Source: OFTM382 sp964352615
Lineage (GTDB): Bacteria; Planctomycetota; Phycisphaerae; Phycisphaerales; UBA1924
Reading direction: 5' to 3'
Length of the DNA stretch: 64,000 nt
NCBI GenBank assembly: GCA_964352615.1
Contig: CAYGSG010000007.1
Span: forward strand, 1 to 64,000
The translations under genes were made by a program, and so were the position numbers. Shown here piece after piece: positions 8,036-16,098 of the stretch. Numbering within the stretch: the first letter of the stretch is position 1; every line of letters starts with the position of its first letter. Below the pieces are notes generated by a model. The model was given only the letters and a program-made list of their open reading frames with translations. It was not told the DNA's origin and ran no database searches.

Positions 8036-8947
8036 GTGTTGTTGGATCGCTTCGACGTCTCCGAGAGGCGGGCGTGCAAGATATTGAAGCAGCCGCGAGC
8101 GTCGCAGCGGTACTTGCCCATCGTGCGTGATGATGAGCAGCCGTTGACGCGGCGGATCATCGAGCTGGCGTGCATGTACGGGCGATACGGGTACCGGCGT
8201 GTGACGGCGTTGCTCCATGACGACGGCTGGTGGGTGAATCACAAGCGTGTAGAGCGGATCTGGCGGCAGGAAGGCCTCAAGGTGCCCAAGAAGCAGCCCA
8301 AACGCGGGCGTCTGTGGCTCAACGACGGCAGCTGTGTCCGTCTTCGCGCCGAGTACAAGGACCACGTGTGGAGCTACGACTTCGTGCAGGCCAGGACGCA
8401 CGACGGAAGGCCATACAGGATGCTGACGGTGATCGATGAGCACACGCGAGAGTGCCTGGCGATTGACGTGGCAATGCAGCTGAAGAGCGATGATGTCTTG
8501 GAGCGGCTCGCGTGGCTGATGGCGACGCGGGGCGTGCCCGCACACATCCGATCGGACAATGGCGCGGAGTTTACGGCCAAGGCGGTCCGCTGCTGGCTGA
8601 AGCGTGTGGGTGTGAAGACGCTGTACATCGAGCCGGGGAGTCCGTGGGAGAACGGGTACATCGAGAGCTTCAACGGCAAGCTGCGCGACGAGTTGCTCAA
8701 CGGTGAGATCTTTAACACGCTGCTGGAGGCAAAGGTGCTCATCGAGCGATGGCGTGAACACTACAACCGTGTGCGACCGCACTCGTCGCTTGGGTATTGT
8801 CCTCCGGCACCGCAGGCAATCACACCACCAGAGGCCTGCTCCGCTCCGCAGCCCTCTGGTAGCACAGGGAACGGCCCTTGGAGTAACATAGTCATTGGTA
8901 CAACAATCGGGGGCAGGTCAGCCCTGCGCCTCCATTCTTTGATTTGA
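8036..8947 (+). CDS. IS3-family transposase OrfB (rve integrase core)
   Basis: Catalytic part of the transposase. The DDE triad is visible, counting from the GTG at 8036: Asp 115 (WSYDF), Asp 174 (IRSDNGAEF) and Glu 210 (ENGYIESFNG). An HTH_21-like region precedes it (RRACKILKQPR, YGRYGYRRVTALL). OrfB is probably made mainly as an OrfAB fusion through the slip at 7994-8000, since its frame is open back through that point. Oddly, the frame has no stop inside the element: it reads through the right inverted repeat and ends 27 bases beyond at 8947, adding host-derived residues. Confidence 0.9.
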   Translation: MLLDRFDVSERRACKILKQPRASQRYLPIVRDDEQPLTRRIIELACMYGRYGYRRVTALLHDDGWWVNHKRVERIWRQEGLKVPKKQPKRGRLWLNDGSCVRLRAEYKDHVWSYDFVQARTHDGRPYRMLTVIDEHTRECLAIDVAMQLKSDDVLERLAWLMATRGVPAHIRSDNGAEFTAKAVRCWLKRVGVKTLYIEPGSPWENGYIESFNGKLRDELLNGEIFNTLLEAKVLIERWREHYNRVRPHSSLGYCPPAPQAITPPEACSAPQPSGSTGNGPWSNIVIGTTIGGRSALRLHSLI

Positions 8948-8990
8948 ATCCGGGTGCATCGCATGTGCTCGCGGCTGCGAATACTGGCGC

Positions 8991-10472
8991 ATGGCAACAC
9001 AACAGATCGAGCGGGCTGGGACGGTGGGCGAACTTCGTGCGTTGGGGTGGCGGTCTCGGTCCGTCAAGGCCGAACTGCGTGAGAACATGACGCGGGGCCT
9101 TGCGGAGGGCAAAGAGCTCTTTCCGGGTATTATTGGTTACGAAAGTACAGTGATCCCTGAGATCGTGAACGCCGTGCTGGCCGGGCATGACATGCTCTTT
9201 TTGGGCGAGAAAGGGCAGGCCAAGAGCCGGCTGATGCGCACGCTTGTGCGGTTTCTCGACGAGGGCTTGCCGTACCTCAACATCGCTGGATGCCCGGTGC
9301 ACGAAGACCCCTATGCGCCGATCACCACGGCGGGGAAGCGAGCGAGCGAGGAGATGGGCGAAGATGCCCCGATCGCTTGGTGGCCGCGTGCGAAGCGATA
9401 TGCCGAACGGCTGGCACCGGGGACGAAGTTCGCGGACATCATCGGCGAGATCGACCCCGCGAAGATACTAGGGATGAACGCCTCGGTAGAGGATGGCGAT
9501 TCCGGCTCGCGTGGGGTGAGCATGGGGAGCGAAGAAGCGCTGCACTTCGGGCTGATACCGCGGATGCACCGCGGGCTCTTTGCAATGAACGAGTTGCCGG
9601 ACTTGGATGACCTTGTGCAGGTGGGGCTTTTCAACATACTTGAGGAACGTGATGTGCAGATCCGGGGGTACCCGATCAGTTTTGACATCGATGTGCTGGT
9701 CATGTTCAGCGCGAATCCTCAGACGTACAACCGGTCGGGCAAGGTGATCCCGCAGCTCAAGGACCGGATCGGCGCGACGATCCGGACGCATTACCCCGCG
9801 AGCCGCGACGCTGCGATCGAGATCACCGAGGCCGAAGCGCTCAAGGACGGGCTTGACCTCGGGGACGTTGCCAAGCCCGAGACTTACCCGGTTATCGTGC
9901 CGCGCTTCATGAAGGAAGTGGTAGAGGAGATATCGATACGCGGGCGCAAGAGCAAGTGGGTGGATCAGGACTCGGGCGTAAGCGCGCGGTTCAGCATCGC
10001 GAACTACAAGCAGATGGTGGCGAGTGCCCGGCAGCGGGCGATCCGGCTCGGTGAATCACCGTCGGTCGTGCGTGTATCGGACCTTGCGCACTTTCACGCG
10101 TCGGCGTTCGGCAAGCTGGAATTGGACATGATGGGCACGCACCAGATGAGCGAGCGGCAGGTACTCGATGCGCTGCTGGCCGAAGCGATCGGCGTGGTCT
10201 TCGAGGAGTACGTAACGGACCACGGGCTCGGAAACATCGCAGAGATTTTTGGCAAGGGTGTGAAGATCGAAGTCGGTGACATGGTCCCAAGCCGCGCGTA
10301 TGCCGAGGTGCTCAAGCGTGTGCCGGAAGTTTGGCAAAAAGCGTTCGAAGTAAATGCGGCGGAAGACGCGGCTGTGCGTGCGAGCTGCGTGGAGTTTGTT
10401 CTGGCGGGACTGTGGGCGACCGATCGCGTCAGCCGCGGCGAGAGATTCGGACGGTACGAATATCAAGTGTGA
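8991..10472 (+). CDS. AAA+ ATPase of the MoxR / magnesium-chelatase-like type
   Basis: A 493-residue P-loop ATPase, expected to act as a chaperone or remodelling partner of the VWA protein next door. The Walker A region reads GEKGQAKS (about residue 68), with Ala replacing the usual Gly before Lys. The Walker B position reads GLFAMNELPDL in place of a plain DE pair. Sensor 1 is FSANP, followed by the RIGATIRTHYP stretch. This layout is that of ChlI/COG1239-like proteins, where such variants are common. The start ATG is 70 bp from the right end of the IS element, so IS transcription may reach it. The gap to the next gene is 45 bases, so co-transcription is likely. Confidence 0.85.
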   Translation: MATQQIERAGTVGELRALGWRSRSVKAELRENMTRGLAEGKELFPGIIGYESTVIPEIVNAVLAGHDMLFLGEKGQAKSRLMRTLVRFLDEGLPYLNIAGCPVHEDPYAPITTAGKRASEEMGEDAPIAWWPRAKRYAERLAPGTKFADIIGEIDPAKILGMNASVEDGDSGSRGVSMGSEEALHFGLIPRMHRGLFAMNELPDLDDLVQVGLFNILEERDVQIRGYPISFDIDVLVMFSANPQTYNRSGKVIPQLKDRIGATIRTHYPASRDAAIEITEAEALKDGLDLGDVAKPETYPVIVPRFMKEVVEEISIRGRKSKWVDQDSGVSARFSIANYKQMVASARQRAIRLGESPSVVRVSDLAHFHASAFGKLELDMMGTHQMSERQVLDALLAEAIGVVFEEYVTDHGLGNIAEIFGKGVKIEVGDMVPSRAYAEVLKRVPEVWQKAFEVNAAEDAAVRASCVEFVLAGLWATDRVSRGERFGRYEYQV

Positions 10473-10517
10473 ATACGCGCGACCTGATCGATCGATGCGC
10501 TCCCGAGGGGCTTTGCC

Positions 10518-12332
10518 ATGACACCCAAGCGACCACTGGGCGGCCTGATACATTCGTACCAAGGATATGACCCGCAGCGGTTTCCCTCTCCGACGTCCCC
10601 GCCGCCGGACATGGCCGGTGCCGCTATGGAGCACTTCATTCGCTTTGGTGACTATCGCACGCTCACGGATGAGGAGCTTCGCGATGCGGTGGAGATCGAC
10701 CCGAGCCAGGTCGCCGGGCTCGGGCCGAGCTTGGACGCGCTGATCGCGATGCTCGAGGAACGGCGGCGGAAGATCCTTGCGACGTACGAGACAGCGACGG
10801 TCCGAGCCGAAGCGGAATCTGCGTTCCGCCGCGCGGTGTCGGAAGTCGTTGCCGGCCGCGATAGCGATGGAAGCGAGCCGCGCGGACGCAAGGGGCAGAG
10901 TGGTGCGCCGAGATCGAAGCTACGCGAACTCAGGGAAGCGGTGCGGGAGGAGGCGCGTTCGGAGCAGATGCGCGATCTTGAGAGGGTGTGGTACGCCGCA
11001 GACCGGTTGGACCAGGGGCTCGCGGGCGAGATCATGGCGGTGATCGATCATCTCGGGGATCGGTACGAGATTGAGGGTCTCGCGGCTCGCTGGGCATTCA
11101 CAGGCCACACCACGATGACGGTGCCGGCAGCGATCGCGACCAAAGAAGAACTCGAGACGATAGAGGCTCTTCTTGAGCAGCTGCGCGACGCAAAAAAGAA
11201 CGCGAAGCTCGGTGTCGTTGATCTTGATGCTCTGAGCAAGTTCGTGGATGAGGCGGGAGTGGATGATTTGCGCGGGCTGCAACAGACGGTAGAGAACTAC
11301 ATGCGCGAGCAGGCCGAGCGTCAGGGACTTGAGCAAGATGGGGATGGCAACTGGCGTGCGAGCCCGAAGACATACAAGCTCTTTCAGGCGTCCTTGCTCG
11401 ATGAGATCTTCAGTGCGCTCGATCCCGCACGGAGCGGGCAGCATCGCGGCCCCGTGGTCGGCGAGGGCGTTGTGGAGATCGCGCGGACGCGGCCGTACGA
11501 GTTCGGCGATTCTCCCGCGGAGATCGACGTGCCGCAAACTCTCATCAATGCCGCAGTGCGTGGAGAGATGGCGAGCGGGCGTGTGCGCATCGGAGCAGAA
11601 GACATCGACGTGCACCTCACGCGCAACACCCCGAAGTGCGCCACCGCGCTGATCGTCGATATGTCCGGATCGATGGGCAACGGCGGCCAGTACGTTTCGT
11701 GCAAGCGCATGGCGATCGCGCTCGATGGATTGATCCGGAGCGAGTATCCCGGTGATCACCTGAGCGTGTACGAGATGGCGACGTTCGCGAAATCGGTACC
11801 GCCGGGGGAACTGGCAAAGCTGATGCCCAAGCTGGTGACGACGCGGGATCCTGTGGTGCGGCTGCGGGTGGATATGTCGGACCCTGAGATTACCGAGTCG
11901 ATGGTGCACCCCCACTTTACGAACATCCAGCACGGGCTTGAACTTGCGCGACGCCAGCTCGCGGGCCAAGACACGCCTAACAAGCAGATCTTCCTAATCA
12001 CGGACGGTTTGCCCACAGCGCACTTCGAAAACGGCCCCGAGACCGGTATACCGAACAAGAACGCCGTGGACGGGCGACATCTCTACATGCTGTACCCGCC
12101 CGACCCGCTCACGGAGCGTGCGACCATGCGAGAAGCGGCGGCTTGTGCGCGCGAGGGGATCACAATCAATCTCTTTGTGATCCCGAGCTGGAGCCAGGAT
12201 GAGGACGACATCGCGTTCGCGTATCGGCTCGCCGAGCAGACCGGCGGCCGCGTGATCTTCACCGCGGGCAAAGACCTCGACCGATTTGTGCTCTGGGACT
12301 ACGTCAGCAATCGTCGGCGGGTGATCGGGTAA
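10518..12332 (+). CDS. VWA-domain protein, partner of the AAA+ ATPase, 604 aa
   Basis: Carries a C-terminal von Willebrand A domain with an intact metal-ion adhesion site: DMSGSM (about residue 380), a Thr/Ser-containing loop near IQHGLELARRQL, and LITDGLPT further on. The first 350 residues are mostly helical and charged. There is no signal peptide or membrane segment, so it is cytoplasmic. A CGAGGGG ribosome binding site lies before the ATG at 10518. An adjacent ChlI-like ATPase and VWA protein resembles the BchI/BchD and CoxD/CoxE logic, where the pair inserts metals or matures a client. No client is evident here. The following 155 bases (12333-12487) hold no gene. Confidence 0.85.
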   Translation: MTPKRPLGGLIHSYQGYDPQRFPSPTSPPPDMAGAAMEHFIRFGDYRTLTDEELRDAVEIDPSQVAGLGPSLDALIAMLEERRRKILATYETATVRAEAESAFRRAVSEVVAGRDSDGSEPRGRKGQSGAPRSKLRELREAVREEARSEQMRDLERVWYAADRLDQGLAGEIMAVIDHLGDRYEIEGLAARWAFTGHTTMTVPAAIATKEELETIEALLEQLRDAKKNAKLGVVDLDALSKFVDEAGVDDLRGLQQTVENYMREQAERQGLEQDGDGNWRASPKTYKLFQASLLDEIFSALDPARSGQHRGPVVGEGVVEIARTRPYEFGDSPAEIDVPQTLINAAVRGEMASGRVRIGAEDIDVHLTRNTPKCATALIVDMSGSMGNGGQYVSCKRMAIALDGLIRSEYPGDHLSVYEMATFAKSVPPGELAKLMPKLVTTRDPVVRLRVDMSDPEITESMVHPHFTNIQHGLELARRQLAGQDTPNKQIFLITDGLPTAHFENGPETGIPNKNAVDGRHLYMLYPPDPLTERATMREAAACAREGITINLFVIPSWSQDEDDIAFAYRLAEQTGGRVIFTAGKDLDRFVLWDYVSNRRRVIG

Positions 12333-12487
12333 TGGGCACGCGTTCTCTGGCTGCGCATGGCTGGATCGCCGCAAACGACGCGTATGTGTGAGTTGCCCCT
12401 AGAACTTCGTCCCCGCACTACTGGACAAGGCGGTGTCGGAGCACTTTGACTAGCAATGGAAGCGCCATGGTGATCGCTGGATATCGG

Positions 12488-15109
12488 TTAATCAGCGGGC
12501 AAGAAAACCCACAACGCGGGCCTGCCGCAGTTGCAGTGCACCGCGCGGCCAAGTAGACCAAGCCCGGACGCGCTGAGGTAAACCGCGCTGCGAGCGACAT
12601 CCCAATAGCCGCGCCTATAATTAGCGCGTGGGCCATCGAGGCGGTTGTGCACACTCGGAATCGGGTGGAAGATCGTCTCGACAATCGAGGGGCGGCTTCG
12701 CTCCCCGTCCTGAAGGTCGTCGACACAGCGCATGGTTCTCTCGATGACGCCTCGATCGAACCCTGCCACCCGCAGTTGCTGGTCGATCTCGGCGACGCCC
12801 GATCGCGACAACGTAGGGAGTATGAGCAGCCCGAAGAACGACCACATCGTGAAGAGCAGGCTCAGCTCGACGATGCCATGAGCGCGGGCGAGGTTCTCGG
12901 ACCCCACGATCGCTGCGGCGCAGGCGAGCCCGAACCAAGTAAAGAGCAGGGCGACAATGCGGCCCCGCCGCCACCCACCTGTCCGCACGACGCTGTTGCG
13001 TCGCGCTTCCGCAATGCCAAAGCTTTCAGGCCCCAGCAACTCTCGCCAGCGCTCGGGCAGGACACTTCTCTTTGGCCAAAGCACCCCAACTATTCCGCCG
13101 GTGAATCCCTCGTCGTTGCTCGATACGCAGACGGTGGGCACGACACCGGCGGAGTCATCACGCAGAGTCTTAACCGGAGTCGATGGACCAAGTGATGCGA
13201 CGGCTCTCGCGAGCGGCGCACGGGTCCAGAGGAGCAATAACGATACCGCTCCACCGGCGCCCAACACACCCCACAGCCCCGCAGCCTGCCCAGACAGGAG
13301 CAGCCCCGCACCGATCAGGATCAGGACCATGCTCTGCACCACTGCGCCACGGGCAAGGCCCACAAAAAATCTCCCCAGCGACGGATGCAAGCGTCCGTAT
13401 CTGCGTGGCAACAGATACCCGCCGAAGAGATCGAATGGCAAGTGCAGCATCGCATATGACAGCACAAGCGCGAGCAGAAGTCCGAGTTGTCCTGCGAGCG
13501 TCTCGGGAAAGAGGGATGCCGCCCGCTCCGGCAGGCCCGTTGCAAGAGACAGGCTCGTTAGTGTCACGATCGTCCCCACTGCGGACATCCCGAGCCAGAG
13601 CCGGGCGCGCCCATAGCCGTCGGAGGTCTCGGGTCTCTGGTCAGTTGGATCGGGGCTGCTGCGCTCCGCGACTTTCTTGATGCCGCGGAGCATTCCGCCG
13701 AAAACGATGTTGTGCAATGGGAGCACGCAGTACCAGTAGAGAATCCCGAGCAGCCCCTTGGGCCGGAACCGCGCGGTCATGGTGAGTTCCGTGGTCCGCG
13801 CCGTCTCCGCCGGGTCGAGTGAGAAGTTGAGCGTCGCCTGACCGGGGAGCTTCATCTCGGCGAGCAGCGAGAGCGACCGGTCCTCTTCCAAACCGATAAC
13901 CCGCCAAAAATCTAACGTCTCGCCGAACTCGACACGGTCCAGATCCCTTCTCCCACGACGTAGCCCGGGCCCTCCGACCAGCGTGTCCATCCAACCCCGG
14001 ATCCGCCAGAGCACGTCACCGGCGTACCAGCCGTGGCCTCCGCCGATCCGGCACAACGCGCGGAATACCTTGTGCGGATCCGCGTTCACGACGATCGAGC
14101 GTTCGTCCTTAAACGTGGTACCACCGGCCCAGTCCGGATCACCCAGGACAGGGCCAGCCACGGACCAACGCGTCTCGACGTCGTTTGCCCGCACCCTGAC
14201 CAACGCCTTGCGGATGGCCTCCCGGGCGCCGAGCGCATGATGCGGCATCAGGTGCTGGACCTCGTCGCTCGTGACGACCACGCGGTTCCGCAGGCCTTCG
14301 GCGAGCGGCCGCGCGATCCGGTATGACACCGGCGTGACCAGGCCAATCCAGCCGGAGCTCAGGCGCGGGGTCAGGACCGGCAGCGGGATGATGACTCGGC
14401 GTGGGAGCGCGAGTTCCTCGGCCATTATCCGCATCAGCTCGCGGTAAGGCAGCACATCGGGTCCGCCGATTTCGAGCGTTTTGCCCGCCGTCTCGGGTGT
14501 CGAAAGGCATCGCACTAGCCAGTGCAGCACGTCGGCGATGGCAACAGGCTGTGACTCGGTCTTCACCCACGAGGGGGTGACCATCACGGGGAGCCGTTCG
14601 ACGAGGTATCGCAGGATCTCGAATGATGCAGATCCGGAACCAATGATCATCGCCGCCCTAAACACGGTTAATGGCACGCCGGTAGAGGCGAGCACGCGTT
14701 CTACTTCACGACGTGAGGAAAGATGCTCGCTGAGTCCAGAGCCCAGTTCGCCAAGTCCACCCAGATAGATGATCCGATCGACCCCTGTCGCAGCGCTCGC
14801 TCCAGCAAAAACCCGAGCGAGCCTCTGGTCTCGCTCGACGTACTCCGTGCCGCTGGTTTCCATCGAGTGCACCAGGTAAAAAGCCGCGGCACAGCCCGCT
14901 AGCTGATCGGTAAGCGACGCCTCATCCGAGAGGTCGCTCTCTTCGACTGATACGTCCTGGTGGTTCCGCCACCGCCGCCGATCGAGCTTCCGTCGATCGC
15001 GCACGATACAACGAACGCGGAATCCGGCCTCCAGTAGGAGAGGCACAAGCCGACCACCGACGTAGCCCGTCGCGCCGGTCACCGCGATGAGAGGGCGCTC
15101 GCTTGTCAT
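12488..15109 (-). CDS. SDR oxidoreductase fused to DUF2867-like and membrane domains, 873 aa
   Basis: Three parts in one frame. Residues 1-310 are an atypical short-chain dehydrogenase with the NAD(P) motif TGATGYVG and the YLVHSM and YLGGLGE signatures of the YbjT/NmrA-like group. Residues 320-490 resemble DUF2867, a START/SRPBCC-like fold (WYAGDVLWRIRGWMD, FWRVIG). Residues from about 510 are hydrophobic with several transmembrane helices (LGMSAVGTIVTLTSL, GLLLALVLSYAML, LLLSGQAAGLWGVLG, LLFTWFGLACAAAIV). SDR-DUF2867 proteins are often found beside photolyase genes, as here. The start overlaps the stop of a possible small upstream frame (ATGA). The substrate is unknown and the long membrane tail is unusual. 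Confidence 0.8.
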   Translation of the reverse strand: MTSERPLIAVTGATGYVGGRLVPLLLEAGFRVRCIVRDRRKLDRRRWRNHQDVSVEESDLSDEASLTDQLAGCAAAFYLVHSMETSGTEYVERDQRLARVFAGASAATGVDRIIYLGGLGELGSGLSEHLSSRREVERVLASTGVPLTVFRAAMIIGSGSASFEILRYLVERLPVMVTPSWVKTESQPVAIADVLHWLVRCLSTPETAGKTLEIGGPDVLPYRELMRIMAEELALPRRVIIPLPVLTPRLSSGWIGLVTPVSYRIARPLAEGLRNRVVVTSDEVQHLMPHHALGAREAIRKALVRVRANDVETRWSVAGPVLGDPDWAGGTTFKDERSIVVNADPHKVFRALCRIGGGHGWYAGDVLWRIRGWMDTLVGGPGLRRGRRDLDRVEFGETLDFWRVIGLEEDRSLSLLAEMKLPGQATLNFSLDPAETARTTELTMTARFRPKGLLGILYWYCVLPLHNIVFGGMLRGIKKVAERSSPDPTDQRPETSDGYGRARLWLGMSAVGTIVTLTSLSLATGLPERAASLFPETLAGQLGLLLALVLSYAMLHLPFDLFGGYLLPRRYGRLHPSLGRFFVGLARGAVVQSMVLILIGAGLLLSGQAAGLWGVLGAGGAVSLLLLWTRAPLARAVASLGPSTPVKTLRDDSAGVVPTVCVSSNDEGFTGGIVGVLWPKRSVLPERWRELLGPESFGIAEARRNSVVRTGGWRRGRIVALLFTWFGLACAAAIVGSENLARAHGIVELSLLFTMWSFFGLLILPTLSRSGVAEIDQQLRVAGFDRGVIERTMRCVDDLQDGERSRPSIVETIFHPIPSVHNRLDGPRANYRRGYWDVARSAVYLSASGLGLLGRAVHCNCGRPALWVFLPAD

Positions 15110-15330
15110 TGGCCTCGCCCCGCCTTGGTTAGCGAAGGCATGAGCCAGCCCAGCGGCCCGGCGGGACGAGGGATGATGCGGAACCGAAGATAACTTCCGA
15201 CGCGAACATGAACGACCAGACCTTCGAGGGGCATCAAACCGCTTGTCCGTGATGCCGAGGACCAGATACGGTGTACTAGGCGGACCTGAGAGAGGTCAGC
15301 CAGACGGAGCGTGACCTTGCTCCCACTCAT
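15106..15330 (-). CDS. Possible small protein coupled to the SDR gene
   Basis: An open frame of about 74 codons from ATG 15330 (longest form from 15444). Its TGA overlaps the ATG of the SDR gene, the arrangement of coupled genes. The protein is basic with a beta-rich look (LVVHVRVGSYLRFRIIP) and matches nothing recognised. The overlap is its main support; it could be chance. Confidence 0.3.
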   Translation of the reverse strand: MSGSKVTLRLADLSQVRLVHRIWSSASRTSGLMPLEGLVVHVRVGSYLRFRIIPRPAGPLGWLMPSLTKAGRGQ

Positions 15331-15383
15331 CTCGCTTGACCACGGCCGACCGTTAAGCGTTCCCGCCAAACGGCCGACCAGCG

Positions 15384-15596
15384 TCAGTTTGGGCCTGTAG
15401 CGCCGTCCGACGTGCGGATCTTGACTGAGCCGTCCAGGACCCACTTGGCGTGCTCCGCCTTCGCGCCCGTTCCACTCGGGATCTGGACCTGCATGTTCGA
15501 GAACTCGTATGTGATCTCGGCGTTGCGACCGGTCAGCCGGTCATAGAGGCCGATGGCGAGATCGGGCCAGGACTTGGTGTGCTCAGTATCGCTCAT
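15384..15596 (-). CDS. Small hypothetical protein, 70 aa
   Basis: Starts at ATG 15596 behind an AAAAGGGAAAT ribosome binding site; the longer open frame upstream has no such signal. The sequence (TGRNAEITYEFSNMQVQIP, then AKWVLDGSVKIRT) suggests a small beta-sheet protein with no membrane segment. It is co-directional with the SDR fusion gene downstream and may be transcribed with it. Function is unknown. Confidence 0.55.
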   Translation of the reverse strand: MSDTEHTKSWPDLAIGLYDRLTGRNAEITYEFSNMQVQIPSGTGAKAEHAKWVLDGSVKIRTSDGATGPN

Positions 15597-15645
15597 GATA
15601 TTTCCCTTTTGATAGTGATGAGACCGCGGTGCTGTTTCTTGGAAG

Positions 15646-15879
15646 TCAGGTTTGGATGTCAAGTGATCCGTCAAGCATGCCGCACCGGGCAAGAAACTGC
15701 TCGGCGGCCTCAACCTCGATCAGCGTGAAATCACAGAACGAATTGGGTTGGTCCGCGTGCCCCATCAGCTTCGAGGGAGACGATACGAGCGGATGGCCGC
15801 CAAGTTCGGCGAGACCACGGAGCACGGCATCGACCGCATTGCAAAGTCGATCGGCAGGAACAAGCTCGTTAGGATTCAT
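15646..15879 (-). CDS. Small hypothetical protein, 77 aa
   Basis: Compact mixed helix/strand protein (DAVLRGLAELGGHPLV, DFTLIEVEAAEQFLARCG) starting at ATG 15879. It is not a recognised family. The composition is protein-like and unlike the antisense frames around it. It could be the first gene of the minus-strand set 15879 to 12488. The 219 bases between it and the divergent photolyase gene (15880-16098) show no gene and probably hold the divergent promoters. Confidence 0.5.
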   Translation of the reverse strand: MNPNELVPADRLCNAVDAVLRGLAELGGHPLVSSPSKLMGHADQPNSFCDFTLIEVEAAEQFLARCGMLDGSLDIQT

Positions 15880-16098
15880 GCTACCGAGTTCGCCGCATCA
15901 ACGAGCTTGGATTCATCGCCAGAAACGGTAAAGCCCCTTTCCCCAACTCATGGGCCATCATCAACGAAGTCTGCTACGCACGACGACATCACTGGCCCTG
16001 ACTGGCCGTATCGGGTCCCAGTTCCTCTCCCGGCGTGCCCCTTGGCCGAGTCCTCGCGGCTGTGAATCGTGATCCAGCCATCCGACGAACAATCCCGT

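Larger units (their letters stand above)
7649..8920 (+). mobile_element. IS3-family insertion sequence (IS407/IS2-like group), 1272 bp
   Basis: Terminal inverted repeats are visible: TGACCTGCCCCC at 7649-7660 and its exact complement GGGGGCAGGTCA at 8909-8920. Inside lie orfA and orfB with a -1 frame relation and a DDE transposase, as in the IS3 family. The flanks (..GCTT on the left, GCCC.. on the right) do not form a 3-5 bp target duplication, so the element probably mediated an adjacent deletion or recombined with another copy after insertion. The left end cuts a helicase gene, and the right end lies 70 bp before the AAA+ gene. Confidence 0.9.

Noticed and set aside
7645..8925. Target-site duplication of the IS
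   Set aside because: Bases on the two sides do not match over 3-5 positions.
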